Assembly: GCF_008632455.1 (NCBI RefSeq) | Contig: NZ_CP043929.1 | Location: 124,001 to 188,000, forward strand | Source of the DNA: Methylomonas rhizoryzae | GTDB lineage: Bacteria > Pseudomonadota > Gammaproteobacteria > Methylococcales > Methylomonadaceae | Reading direction: 5' to 3' | DNA length: 64,000 bases | Part shown: piece by piece, positions 10,268 through 19,574 of the stretch | Layout of the letters: each line of letters begins with the position of its first letter | Position numbering within the stretch: position 1 is the stretch's first letter | Notes under the pieces: model-generated | The model's database searches: none | The model's input: only the letters and a program-made list of their open reading frames with translations | Told to the model about the DNA's origin: nothing | Made by a program: the position numbers and the translations under genes

Positions 10268-11857
10268 TTAAGAACTGCAAGACAGCATGGAACAGCCCGG
10301 TTTGTGTCGGGCCCAATCGGGGCGTTTTTCCGCGAAGCGTTCACGGCCCGGTTGTTCGTCGTAAGGTTTGCGCAATACCTCCAGCAACTCGTCGACCAGC
10401 GCGAAATCGCCTTGCTCGGCAGCGTCTATCGCTTGCTGGGCCAAGTAATTGCGCAGCACGTATTTGGGGTTGACGGCGTTCATGGCTAGCCGGCGTTGTT
10501 CCTTGGGCCTGCCGTCCTGGCGCAAGCGGTCTTGATACTGCTCGAACCAGGCTAATACTTGCACGTGCACGTCGTCTTCCAGCGGTTTGTAGCCGGCTTT
10601 ATCCATCAAGCCGGCGAACTCGGCGCCGGTCGAATCCTGATCGACCCCGGCCAACGCACGGAAGAACAAAGTCATATCGGTTTCAGCGGTGTGCAACAGC
10701 GAGAACAAATCCTTGACCAGTTGGTCGTCGCCTTGGTAACCGCTAAAGCCCAATTTGTCGGCCATCATGGTTTGCCATTGGCTGTCGAAGGTTTCGCTGA
10801 AGGCGTTAAGCGCTTGCTGCAAGGGATCGGCTTTTTTGATGATGGGATATAACGCATTGGCAAGTTGGACCAGATTCCAATAAGCGATCTTGGGCTGGTT
10901 GCCGAAGCGATAGCGGCGGCCCTGCGCGTCGGTGGTATTCGGGGTCCAATCCGGATCGTAATTTTCCAACCAGCCGTATGGGCCGTAGTCGATGGTCAAG
11001 CCCAGAATCGACATATTGTCGGTGTTCATCACCCCGTGCACGAAACCGACGCGCTGCCAATGCACGATCATTTGCGCGGTCAAACGGCAGACTTCCTCGA
11101 ACCACTGCAAATAGACGGCTTTGCTCGGTTCGCCCAGGTGCGGAAAATCGGTACGCAAGGTAAAGTCCAGCAATTGAACCAGGGTGTCCAGATCGTCGCG
11201 GGCCGTGAACAGCTGAAAATTGCCAAAGCGGGTAAACGTCGGCGCTACCCGGCATACCACCGCGCCCTGCTCCAATTGCGGATTGCCGTCGTAAAACATG
11301 TCGCGGATGACTTGGTCGCCGGTCAAAATTACACTCAGCGCGCGGGTGGTCGGCACCCCCAAATGGTGCATGGCTTCGCTGCATAAAAATTCGCGAATAG
11401 AGGAGCGCAGCACGGCCAAGCCGTCGGCACTGCGCGAATACGGGGTCTTGCCGGCGCCTTTCAGCTGCAAGGCCCAACGGCGTCCTTCGGCGTTAACGAT
11501 TTCTCCCAGGTTGATCGCGCGGCCGTCGCCCAATTGTCCGGCCCATTGACCGAACTGGTGGCCGCCGTAGCACATCGAGTAAGGCTGCATGCCTTTAGCG
11601 AGTTTATTGCCGGCGAAAATCTGACAAAAATCGTCGGATTGGCAATCTTGCTCCGTTAGGCCCAACTCCGCCGCCATTTCCGGCGAGTAAGCCACCAGGC
11701 TGGGTTGTTTGGCGGCGCGCGGTTGTACCCGGGAATAACAGGCTTGATACACTTGGCGACGGTAATTGTCCGGTTCCGGATCGCCCGGCAATTCCAGCAC
11801 GAAGCGGTTGTCGAAATTCAGTTCGTCTAGCGGCGAACAGGCTAATGAGTCGGTCAT
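10268..11857 (-). CDS. selO: SelO (YdiU) family protein adenylyltransferase
   Basis: SelO proteins are pseudokinase-fold enzymes that transfer AMP from ATP to Ser, Thr or Tyr of target proteins and act in redox stress responses (family knowledge). The 529-aa length is close to the roughly 480-550 usual for the family. The signature YGGHQFGQWAGQLGDGRA is present near residues 98-115, along with VFCG-like core segments and the metal-binding region around NTDNMSILGLTIDYGPYG. The C-terminus ends in SCSS, the usual place of the conserved redox cysteine (selenocysteine in some eukaryotes). It lies between a convergent/divergent lipoprotein gene and aceE. Confidence 0.93.
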   Translation of the reverse strand: MTDSLACSPLDELNFDNRFVLELPGDPEPDNYRRQVYQACYSRVQPRAAKQPSLVAYSPEMAAELGLTEQDCQSDDFCQIFAGNKLAKGMQPYSMCYGGHQFGQWAGQLGDGRAINLGEIVNAEGRRWALQLKGAGKTPYSRSADGLAVLRSSIREFLCSEAMHHLGVPTTRALSVILTGDQVIRDMFYDGNPQLEQGAVVCRVAPTFTRFGNFQLFTARDDLDTLVQLLDFTLRTDFPHLGEPSKAVYLQWFEEVCRLTAQMIVHWQRVGFVHGVMNTDNMSILGLTIDYGPYGWLENYDPDWTPNTTDAQGRRYRFGNQPKIAYWNLVQLANALYPIIKKADPLQQALNAFSETFDSQWQTMMADKLGFSGYQGDDQLVKDLFSLLHTAETDMTLFFRALAGVDQDSTGAEFAGLMDKAGYKPLEDDVHVQVLAWFEQYQDRLRQDGRPKEQRRLAMNAVNPKYVLRNYLAQQAIDAAEQGDFALVDELLEVLRKPYDEQPGRERFAEKRPDWARHKPGCSMLSCSS

Positions 11858-11948
11858 GGCAATCGGATAAAATCGTTAACGGTCGGCGGCGGCTAAAAGG
11901 TCTGTCCGCTACTTTATAACAACCATCCCAGACATTAAGGTTCAATTT

Positions 11949-12296
11949 ATGAAAACACTGTTTCTCAATCGCAACTTACGCGCGCTGAAACTGAGTTATC
12001 TTTTAATCGCGGCCGGTTTGGCCGCCACGCAACTGACCGGGTGTTTCACGGTAGGCCAGGAATTTGCCGGCTCCAAAGTACCGGAGATCAAAATCGGTCA
12101 AACCACCAAACAAGATATAACCAATATTTTCGGGCGGCCTTGGCGCACCGGCATGGAAGACGGCCACACCACCTGGACTTACGGCATTTACAAATATTCG
12201 CTGTTCGGTGCCGACGATACCCAGGATTTGCTGATTCGTTTCGACAATCAAGGTGTGGTGCGCTCTTACACCTTCAATTCCAGCCGCAAAAACTAA
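11949..12296 (+). CDS. Small outer-membrane lipoprotein, BamE/SmpA-like fold
   Basis: The 115-aa protein has a positively charged N-terminus, a hydrophobic segment and a lipobox LTGC with the lipidated cysteine at residue 32. The mature part, IKIGQTTKQDITNIFGRPWRTG and then a beta-rich stretch, resembles the SmpA/OmlA (BamE) domain, in which a helix pair packs on a three-stranded sheet. The genuine BamE would normally be encoded elsewhere, so this could be a paralogue. It is read divergently from selO and convergently toward lpdA; a strong hairpin separates it from the latter. Confidence 0.7.
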   Translation: MKTLFLNRNLRALKLSYLLIAAGLAATQLTGCFTVGQEFAGSKVPEIKIGQTTKQDITNIFGRPWRTGMEDGHTTWTYGIYKYSLFGADDTQDLLIRFDNQGVVRSYTFNSSRKN

Positions 12297-12319
12297 GTGT
12301 AGCGTCAGTGCTTAAATTC

Positions 12320-12346
12320 CGGCCGTCGCCAAGTCGGCGGCGGCCG
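12320..12346. terminator. Long hairpin between convergent genes
   Basis: CGGCCGTCGCC (12320-12330) and GGCGGCGGCCG (12336-12346) form an 11-bp stem with one G-T mismatch and an AAGTC loop. It sits between the stop codons of the lipoprotein gene and lpdA. It lacks a clean T-run, so it may be a bidirectional transcript-end stabiliser rather than a classical terminator. Confidence 0.45.
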
Positions 12347-12357
12347 AATGGAACCGC

Positions 12358-13773
12358 TTATTTTTTGACGTACAAGTCGGTAATCGTGCCGTCTATCATT
12401 TCCGCCGCAAACGCGAAGGTTTCCGACAAGGTCGGATGCGGATGAATGCTCAAGCTGATGTCGGTCGCATCGGCACCCATCTCCAGCGCCAGCACCGCCT
12501 CGGCGACCAATTCGCCGGCGCCCGGTCCGGTCATGCCGGCCCCGAGTATCCGCCCGGTTTGTTTGTCGGTCAGGATTTTGGTCAAGCCCTCATTACGGCC
12601 CAACGCCAATGAGCGGCCGCTGGCGGCCCAGGGAAAAGTGGCCTTGTCGTATTCCATGCCTTGCTGCTGCGCTTGGGTTTCGGTCAAACCCATCCAGGCC
12701 ACTTCCGGATCGGTGTAGGCTACCGACGGAATGGTCAGCGCGTCAAAACCGGCTTTGTGGCCGGCGATGGTTTCGGCGGCGATTTTGCCTTCGTGAGTGG
12801 CTTTGTGCGCCAGCATCGGATTGCCGACGATGTCGCCGATTGCGAAAATGTTGGCGATATTGGTGCGGCCTTGTTTGTCGACCGGAATGAAACCGCGCTC
12901 GTCGACCGTGACTCCCGCGTGCTCGGCACCTATCAGCTTGCCGTTGGGGCGGCGGCCGACCGCGACCAACACCGCGTCGAACGTTTCGCTTTCCGGTGCA
13001 TCCTTGCCTTCCATTGTTACTTTAATGCCGGCGGCAGTGGCTTCCATGGCTTTGACGCTGGTTTTCAGCCACAAGTTAGCATATTGCTTTTTGATCTTGC
13101 GTTGCAGCGGTGTGACCAAGTCTTTATCGCAACCCGGGATGATTTGGTCCATCAATTCCACCACGCTGATTTTAGAACCCAGCGCGTGGTAAACCGTGGC
13201 CATTTCCAAACCGATGATGCCGCCGCCGACGATCAACAACTTTTCCGGCACGGATTGCAGGGCTAACGCGTCGGTGGAATCCCAAACTCTCGGATCGTCG
13301 TGCGGAAAACCCGGAATCTTGGTCGGTTGCGAGCCGGCGGCGATGATGGCGTGGTCGAAGGTGATAGTCTGAGTGCCGCCGTCGCCTTCCACCGTCAAGC
13401 TGTTAGCCGAAGCGAATTGGCCGGTGCCGTGGATCACCGTGACTTTGCGTTGCTTGGCCAGTTTGCTCAGGCCTTGGTTCAAGGTGTTGGTGACGCTTTG
13501 CTTCCACTCGCGGACTTTATCCAAATCCACTTGCGGCTGGCCGAAGCTAACCCCGTGTTCGGCCATGGCCTCGGCTTCGTGGATGATTTGCGCCACGTGC
13601 AGCAATGCCTTGGACGGAATGCAGCCCACGTTCAAACACACCCCGCCCAACACCGGATGGCGTTCTACCAAAACCACTTGCTTGCCTAAATCGGCAGCGC
13701 GAAAGGCCGCCGTATAACCGCCGGGGCCGCCGCCAAGGACCAAGACTTCGGCGTGAGTTTGTGTGTTGCTCAT
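12358..13773 (-). CDS. lpdA: Dihydrolipoyl dehydrogenase (E3)
   Basis: E3 reoxidises the dihydrolipoyl groups of the pyruvate and 2-oxoglutarate dehydrogenase complexes, reducing NAD. The FAD-binding GGGPGGYTAAF is near residue 10-20, the redox-active disulfide is in GGVCLNVGCIPSK, a second Rossmann motif is VGGGIIGLEMA, and the catalytic histidine is in HPHPTLSE near the end. There is no fused lipoyl domain. The start at 13773 (MSNTQTHAEV) is chosen over an in-frame upstream one at 13827 because AGGAG sits 10-12 bases before it. The gene shares the strand with selO-aceE-aceF but is not directly adjacent to them. Confidence 0.95.
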   Translation of the reverse strand: MSNTQTHAEVLVLGGGPGGYTAAFRAADLGKQVVLVERHPVLGGVCLNVGCIPSKALLHVAQIIHEAEAMAEHGVSFGQPQVDLDKVREWKQSVTNTLNQGLSKLAKQRKVTVIHGTGQFASANSLTVEGDGGTQTITFDHAIIAAGSQPTKIPGFPHDDPRVWDSTDALALQSVPEKLLIVGGGIIGLEMATVYHALGSKISVVELMDQIIPGCDKDLVTPLQRKIKKQYANLWLKTSVKAMEATAAGIKVTMEGKDAPESETFDAVLVAVGRRPNGKLIGAEHAGVTVDERGFIPVDKQGRTNIANIFAIGDIVGNPMLAHKATHEGKIAAETIAGHKAGFDALTIPSVAYTDPEVAWMGLTETQAQQQGMEYDKATFPWAASGRSLALGRNEGLTKILTDKQTGRILGAGMTGPGAGELVAEAVLALEMGADATDISLSIHPHPTLSETFAFAAEMIDGTITDLYVKK

Positions 13774-14155
13774 GATAATGACACTCCTAATTGACGAATC
13801 CGATGTTGGGCGCGGCCTGTGGCGCATGCCGCCAAACCGATGGCCGGCGAGATCGGCGCACCGCCCGGCGCTTGTGCCTAACGCGGCTTGCCGCGATACG
13901 CTATGGTAGGTAGATTCTACCGGTTAGCGCGGTGGATAAAAACCGGATGCGCAGGAAAAGTTAGGCCGAGGATGACCATAAGCCGATTCAAACGGACGCT
14001 GGTCCGGTGAAATAGTAGCTGTAGCAGGGTATTTTGATCATCCAAGTGCGTTGACCGGGAATCTTGCCCTGAAACGTGCTTATGGCGCAAAAACCAGACA
14101 AACCCGTTGTTTCTAACGGAAAATAGCGGCTTTTAGAAAACAGAACGATTTCCCC
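13774..14155. other. Divergent intergenic region lpdA/ubiA
   Basis: This 382-bp gap lies between divergently read lpdA and ubiA and must hold both promoters. No ORF, repeat or strong stem-loop was identified. Confidence 0.45.
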
Positions 14156-15013
14156 ATGAACATCCGCGAGCGTTTACAGCAGTATTGGTTATTGGCCCGG
14201 TTCGATAAGCCTATCGGCATTTACATTTTGTTGTGGCCGACCTTGTGGGCCTTGTGGATAGCCGGCGAGGGCAAGCCGGACGGTTTGGTATTGACCGTGT
14301 TCGTGCTGGGAGTGGTGTTGATGCGGGCGGCCGGGTGCGTGATCAACGATTATGCCGACCGCGATTTCGACCCGCATGTGGACCGCTGCAAGGCTAGGCC
14401 GATCGCCGCCGGCAAGGTGTCGCCGAAAGAAGCCTTGGCCGTGTTCGTTACCTTGTGTCTGACCGCGTTTGCGCTGGTGCTGTTACTGAACTGGTACACC
14501 ATCGCACTATCGTTTATCGGCGCATTTTTGGCCGCCAGCTATCCCTTCATGAAGCGTTACACGCATTTGCCGCAAGCCTATCTGGGCGCCGCGTTCGGCT
14601 TTGCCGTGCCGATGGCGTTCGCCGCGCAGACCGGCAGCATTCCGCCGCTCGCCTGGATTTTGTATTTGGCGGTACTGTTGTGGGCCTTGGTATACGACAC
14701 CATGTATGCGATGGTGGACATAGACGACGATTTGAAAATCGGCGTCAAATCCACCGCAATCTTGTTCGGCCGTCGGGTACGCGAAATCACCGCAAGCTTG
14801 CAAATCGTCATCTTGGCCTTGCTGGGCACAGTCGGCGCAATGCGCGGCCTGACTTGGCCTTTTTACCTGGGTCTGACGGTCGCCGCCGGTTTGGCGATAT
14901 ACCAACAGATGCTGATTTTCCATTTTCACAAACCCGATTGCTTCAAGGCGTTTCTGAACAATCATTGGTTCGGCATGGCGGTTTTCGCCGGTATCGCCGC
15001 CGCTTACCTATGA
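14156..15013 (+). CDS. ubiA: 4-hydroxybenzoate polyprenyltransferase
   Basis: UbiA is an inner-membrane prenyltransferase that attaches the octaprenyl-type side chain to 4-hydroxybenzoate in ubiquinone synthesis. The 285-aa length is standard. Both aspartate-rich motifs that bind Mg-diphosphate are present: NDYADRDFD near residue 63-71 and the second set around YDTMYAMVDIDDDLKIGVKS near 181-200. Eight to nine hydrophobic helices can be traced. No ubiC (chorismate lyase) gene is adjacent. A hairpin follows the stop codon. Confidence 0.95.
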   Translation: MNIRERLQQYWLLARFDKPIGIYILLWPTLWALWIAGEGKPDGLVLTVFVLGVVLMRAAGCVINDYADRDFDPHVDRCKARPIAAGKVSPKEALAVFVTLCLTAFALVLLLNWYTIALSFIGAFLAASYPFMKRYTHLPQAYLGAAFGFAVPMAFAAQTGSIPPLAWILYLAVLLWALVYDTMYAMVDIDDDLKIGVKSTAILFGRRVREITASLQIVILALLGTVGAMRGLTWPFYLGLTVAAGLAIYQQMLIFHFHKPDCFKAFLNNHWFGMAVFAGIAAAYL

Positions 15014-15016
15014 TCG

Positions 15017-15037
15017 ACGCCGGCCTTTAGCCGGTGT
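15017..15037 (+). terminator. Hairpin just after ubiA
   Basis: ACGCCGGC (15017-15024) pairs with GCCGGTGT (15030-15037) around a CTTTA loop; one pair is G-U. It starts four bases after the ubiA stop. No U-tract follows, so termination is uncertain. Confidence 0.35.
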
Positions 15038-15081
15038 TATGCTGTGGGAAAATGACAATGACAGCTATTTCGGGAGGTAAC

Positions 15082-15825
15082 GTGACTCGTTCGATAAACC
15101 ATCTGGCCGCGGTCTTGCTGGCGCTGGCCGGTTTTACATCGACCGCCGGCGAAATGAGCAGGGCGCAAGTCGAGCAACTGTTGGCTAAGGCCGATATACA
15201 GCACCCGGCCCAACTGCGCCGCAAGGATTTGACCGATCTGGATTTATCCGGCCTGGATTTTCGCAACGCCGACCTGTGGGGTGCGGATTTGCGCCGCTCG
15301 GATTTGAGCCGCAGCAATTTGTCCGGTTTGGTGTTGGATTTAACCGTGATGACGGCGATTAAACTCGTCGACGCCGATTTGTCGAACACCAGCATATTCG
15401 GGGTCAGTTTGGCGCGGGCCGACGCATCCGGCGCCAATTTCAGCGGCAGCCGGGTCATCGCGGTGATGGAAGGCGCCAATTTCAGCCGCGCCAAGATTAC
15501 CCGTGCAGACTGGGCGGCGGACATGAAAAACCAGTCCATGGGCTTGATGCGCGCCAATCTAAAAGGCGCGGATCTAAGCGGCGCGGATTTGAGCGACAGT
15601 CAGTTCGGCCGGGCGCTGCTGCGCAACGCCAAATTGAAGGGCGCGAAACTGCGTAATACCGATTTGTTTTCGGCGGAAATGGCCGGCGCGGATTTGAGCG
15701 GCGCGGATTTGAGTAACGCCAATTTGTCGTCCGCCAATTTGCAGGACGCGGTGCTAACCGGGGCGATTACACAAGGCGTGCGGCTGGAAAACGCCCAAAA
15801 TCTGCCGCCCAGTTTGGCGCGCTAA
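15082..15825 (+). CDS. Exported pentapeptide-repeat protein
   Basis: The protein is built from A(D/N)LXX pentapeptide repeats, which fold into a right-handed quadrilateral beta-helix. Repeats are clear at about residues 50-90 (ADLWGADLRRSDLSRSNL), 105-140 and 160-240, broken by a short non-repeat stretch (ADWAADMKNQSMGLMR). I prefer the GTG start at 15082 because GGGAGG lies immediately upstream and the N-terminus then becomes a good signal peptide ending near STAGE; an in-frame ATG at 15034 would give about 16 more residues. The molecular function is unknown. It lies 10 bp upstream of the permease gene and may be cotranscribed with it. Confidence 0.85.
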   Translation: MTRSINHLAAVLLALAGFTSTAGEMSRAQVEQLLAKADIQHPAQLRRKDLTDLDLSGLDFRNADLWGADLRRSDLSRSNLSGLVLDLTVMTAIKLVDADLSNTSIFGVSLARADASGANFSGSRVIAVMEGANFSRAKITRADWAADMKNQSMGLMRANLKGADLSGADLSDSQFGRALLRNAKLKGAKLRNTDLFSAEMAGADLSGADLSNANLSSANLQDAVLTGAITQGVRLENAQNLPPSLAR

Positions 15826-15835
15826 GGACGGTGAC

Positions 15836-17230
15836 ATGCGCATTCCTAAACAACTGTTGCAATGCAAACCGGTTGACGCCCTGACCGCGATCGAAAATAG
15901 CCTGAAACAAACCCTGAGCGCCAAGGACCTGACCCTGCTCGGCGTCGGGGCTATCATAGGCGCCGGCATCTTCGTGTTGACCGGTATTGCCGCTGCCAAA
16001 TACGCCGGCCCGGCCATCACGCTATCGTTTGTGCTGGCCGGGGTGGCTTGCGCGTTGGCCGCTTTGTGCTACAGCGAACTCGCATCGATGATGCCGGTAT
16101 CCGGCAGCGCTTACAGCTATGCCTACGCGACACTGGGCGAGCTGATGGCTTGGATCATAGGCTGGGATTTGGTATTGGAATATGCTTTGGCCAGCAGCAC
16201 GGTGGCAATTGGTTGGGCCGGTTATTTAAATAGTTTTTTGCAAGCCTTGGGCTGGCAATTGCCTCCCTATTTAAGCACTGCCTATTTGGCCGACCCGGCG
16301 GCCGGTTTCGTCAATTTGCCGGCGGTGGTGATCGTGCTGCTGTTGACCGGTTTGCTGATCGTGGGGATACGCCAATCCGCCGTGTTCAATTTTTTTATGG
16401 TGCTGATCAAGCTAGCGGTGATCCTGGGCTTTATCGTCGCCGGCAGCGGGCACATTCAAACCGCAAACTGGGCCGATTTCACCCCGTTCGGTTTCGGCGG
16501 GGTGCTCACCGGCGCCGGCGTCATATTCTTTGCCTATATCGGCTTCGATGCGGTGTCGACCGCCGCTCAGGAAGCCGTCGACCCACAACGGGACGTGCCG
16601 TTCGGCATTATCGTTTCCCTAGCCTTGTGTACCGTGCTGTATATCGTGGTGGCCGCGGTATTGACTGGCTTGGTGCCATACACCGAATTGAACGTGGCTG
16701 CGCCTATTGCATTGGCGGCCGATCGTATCGGCATGAGTTGGCTATCGCCCATCATCAAAATCGGCGCGATAGCCGGGTTGACCTCGGTAATGTTGGTACT
16801 GTTGATGGGGCAAAGCCGGATATTTTTCGCCATGGCAAACGACAGGCTGCTGCCGCCGTTGTTTTCCAAAGTGCATCCCCGCTTTCAAACCCCGCATTTG
16901 TCTACCTTGCTGGTCGGCGTGGCGGTGGCCTTGTTGGCGGGTTTCATGCCTATCGAAAAATTAGGCGAACTGGTCAGCATCGGCACATTGTTCGCCTTTG
17001 TTCTGGTCTGCAGCGGGGTGATGGTGTTGAGAGTTAGCCAACCGGAATTGCACCGGCATTTTCGTTGTCCCGGTTCGCCATACGTGCCCGCCAGCGGAAT
17101 TTTGGTATGTTTGAGTTTGATGGCGGGGTTGCCGTTGGATACCTGGATACGTTTGTTGGTTTGGCTGCTGGTCGGATTCGCGATCTATTTCAGCTACGGC
17201 ATTAAACACAGCAAACTGCGCGAACCGTGA
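15836..17230 (+). CDS. APC-superfamily amino-acid permease, cationic type
   Basis: The 464-aa protein is predicted to be an inner-membrane amino-acid transporter with about 12 helices. The APC signature in the first helix is seen as GVGAIIGAGIFVLTG near residues 38-52, and the conserved helix 6 region FFAYIGFDAVSTAAQE near 224-239 is typical of the YfnA/CAT (cationic amino acid) branch. The substrate cannot be determined from sequence alone. The gene begins 10 bp after the pentapeptide-repeat gene, suggesting an operon. Confidence 0.88.
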   Translation: MRIPKQLLQCKPVDALTAIENSLKQTLSAKDLTLLGVGAIIGAGIFVLTGIAAAKYAGPAITLSFVLAGVACALAALCYSELASMMPVSGSAYSYAYATLGELMAWIIGWDLVLEYALASSTVAIGWAGYLNSFLQALGWQLPPYLSTAYLADPAAGFVNLPAVVIVLLLTGLLIVGIRQSAVFNFFMVLIKLAVILGFIVAGSGHIQTANWADFTPFGFGGVLTGAGVIFFAYIGFDAVSTAAQEAVDPQRDVPFGIIVSLALCTVLYIVVAAVLTGLVPYTELNVAAPIALAADRIGMSWLSPIIKIGAIAGLTSVMLVLLMGQSRIFFAMANDRLLPPLFSKVHPRFQTPHLSTLLVGVAVALLAGFMPIEKLGELVSIGTLFAFVLVCSGVMVLRVSQPELHRHFRCPGSPYVPASGILVCLSLMAGLPLDTWIRLLVWLLVGFAIYFSYGIKHSKLREP

Positions 17231-17294
17231 CGGCTGCGAGCGCTTCGGGCATTCCCGGCGCAAATCGTAGCGTTAAGCAGCCAAGCCAAGTTTT

Positions 17295-19574
17295 TTATAC
17301 CGCCTCGACCGGCAAATCCAAGCGCCGGTCTTCGCATAGCCATTCGGTCATAGTCTTAGCACTCAGCGGTTTGCAAAATAGGTAGCCTTGAATTTCGTTG
17401 CAATGGTGGCGGTGCAAAAACGCCAATTGCGCTTCGGTCTCCACTCCTTCAGCAATCACGCAAAGATTCAAGCTATGCGCGAGGCTGATGATCGAATGGG
17501 CGATGATCGCATCGTCCGGATTGGTGGTAACGTCATGGATGAAGCTGCGGTCTATTTTCAGCCGGCTGATCGGAAAGCGGCGCAAATGGCTCAAAGATGA
17601 ATAGCCGGTGCCGAAATCGTCAATGGAAATGCTGATACCCATTGCTTTGATCTCGTGCAATTGCTTGATTACCGCTCCAACGTCTTGCATCATCAGGCTT
17701 TCGGTAAGTTCAAGCTCCAGCATTTCGACCGGCAGACCGGTGTCTTGCAACACCCGTGTCAAAATACTGGTAAATTGTCTGTCGTAGAATTGCCGCGGCG
17801 ATAGATTGACCGCTACCCGCAAATGCCCGAAACCCTGCTGCAGCCACAGTTTACCCTGCTCGCAAGCTTTACGGAGCACCCATTCGCCGATTTCGACTAT
17901 CATTCCGGTTTCTTCGGCGACCGGAATGAATTCCACGGGTGCCACCTCCCCCAATTCGGCGCTTTCCCAGCGAATCAGGGTCTCTACGCCGACAACCGTG
18001 CCGCTGCCGGTATGGATTTGCGGTTGGAACACCAGGCGAAACTCGTTGCGCTCCAACGCGCGTCGCAATGCTTGCCGCAATTCGCTATAGCGTTGCGCCG
18101 CCTCATTCATGCTGGAATCGAAAAACTGGTAGGAATTTCGGCCTGCTGCCTTGGCCTGATACATAGCCGTATCCGCCGTTCGCAACAAATCGTCGATATT
18201 GACCGCATCGGTCGGAAAGATACTGATGCCAATAGATGCGGTGGTATAAAATTCGTGGTCGAGCAACGTGCAAGCCGGGGCCAACACGTCCAAGATTTTC
18301 TGCGCCACGGTGGCCACGTCTTGCAAGTCGGCGATGTCCGGCAACATTACCATGAATTCGTCGCCGGATAGTCGGGCGACCGTATCGTCTTCCCTGACGC
18401 AGGACTGAAAACGCGCTGCCACGATCTGCAGCAATTCGTCGCCAATGTTATGCCCGAATGCATCGTTGATGTGTTTAAAATTATCCAGATCGATGAACAG
18501 CACAGCCAGCTTTCCGGAGTACCTCTGGGCGTGCGCTTGGGCTTGCCTGAGACGATCCAGCGCCAATTCGCGGTTAGGCAAGCCGGTCAAGGTATCGAAA
18601 TGCGCCAGATAATCCAGATGCAAGCGGGCGGTGCGAATTTCCTCGATTTCCCGCGCATTTTCTAAGACCAAGGACAGCGACCGGGCAAAACTCCAAGCGA
18701 GTAACTCGTCTTCGTCGGAAAAAGGCATCCCGTTTAACTTATCGCTGATGTATATCCGTCCGTATACCACGCTACCGCGCGATATCGGTACCGCCAGCAG
18801 CGAAGTCATGGGCGGATGGTTAGCCGGGAAGCCGATGCTATTCGGATGCTTTTTCAAATCGTCGAGCCGCAAAGCCACGTTATCCCTCGTCACTTCGCCC
18901 AGCAAACCTTTCCCTTCGGGGAATCGATCGATCAAGCTCGCCTGTTCCCTATTCACCCCGGTATAGATGAAATGCAACAATTGACCGCCGTGGTCCAAAA
19001 TCCCGATGGCGCCGTATTTAGCCTCCAACAATTTGGTCAACGCCTCGATACCGACTTGCAACAAGTCTTCTTCCAGCGACGTGCGCGCCAACACGTTCAG
19101 CAAGGTACGCGAGGCTTCGTGCAGCTTTTCCAAGCGTCCGGACCACTGCTGTAATTCATTGCGCTCGAGTTTGGCGACCTGATATAGACGGCGGGTTTCC
19201 GCCAGTAACTGCATTTCCCGCCGTAACAGCTGTTGCAATATGCTGGTTTGCGTGACAACCCCGATAAATTGCCCTGCTTGATCTAAAATCGGCAGTGCGT
19301 CGCGTTTGCTTAAGTGCATCTGTTTCAGCACGTGATGCAAAGGCGCTTCGCTAGTGACGTGTAAATTAGGCCGGTGTTCGACTAAATCGGCGAATATCCA
19401 CTCGGGATGTGCGGCGATATCGCTGTGCGTCGCCACCCCGCAAAAAGTCCCGCGATGAATGTCTTCGCTGAAGACGGCGTAAACGGCGCCTTCCGCTAGC
19501 GCGCCCGGTCGCTCTTCTTCCAATACCCGTTCGACCAGTGGCCACAAGCACTGGCTCGCTACCGTGGGTTTCAT
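17295..19574 (-). CDS. CBS-GAF-GGDEF-EAL cyclic di-GMP signalling protein
   Basis: This 759-aa cytoplasmic protein has a CBS pair at about residues 20-130, a GAF domain at about 165-310, a GGDEF domain at about 330-490 and an EAL domain at about 505-755. The GGDEF signature is changed to SGDEF. The EAL domain keeps its key motifs: ETLIRW in place of EAL, NLSPRQF, ELTES, DDFGTGYSSL, KIDRSFI and EGVET, so phosphodiesterase activity is likely. The start at 19574 (MKPTVAS) is chosen because its ATG overlaps the stop of the upstream gene as ATGA; the frame itself is open further upstream. CBS and GAF domains suggest control by nucleotides or small ligands. Confidence 0.9.
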   Translation of the reverse strand: MKPTVASQCLWPLVERVLEEERPGALAEGAVYAVFSEDIHRGTFCGVATHSDIAAHPEWIFADLVEHRPNLHVTSEAPLHHVLKQMHLSKRDALPILDQAGQFIGVVTQTSILQQLLRREMQLLAETRRLYQVAKLERNELQQWSGRLEKLHEASRTLLNVLARTSLEEDLLQVGIEALTKLLEAKYGAIGILDHGGQLLHFIYTGVNREQASLIDRFPEGKGLLGEVTRDNVALRLDDLKKHPNSIGFPANHPPMTSLLAVPISRGSVVYGRIYISDKLNGMPFSDEDELLAWSFARSLSLVLENAREIEEIRTARLHLDYLAHFDTLTGLPNRELALDRLRQAQAHAQRYSGKLAVLFIDLDNFKHINDAFGHNIGDELLQIVAARFQSCVREDDTVARLSGDEFMVMLPDIADLQDVATVAQKILDVLAPACTLLDHEFYTTASIGISIFPTDAVNIDDLLRTADTAMYQAKAAGRNSYQFFDSSMNEAAQRYSELRQALRRALERNEFRLVFQPQIHTGSGTVVGVETLIRWESAELGEVAPVEFIPVAEETGMIVEIGEWVLRKACEQGKLWLQQGFGHLRVAVNLSPRQFYDRQFTSILTRVLQDTGLPVEMLELELTESLMMQDVGAVIKQLHEIKAMGISISIDDFGTGYSSLSHLRRFPISRLKIDRSFIHDVTTNPDDAIIAHSIISLAHSLNLCVIAEGVETEAQLAFLHRHHCNEIQGYLFCKPLSAKTMTEWLCEDRRLDLPVEAV

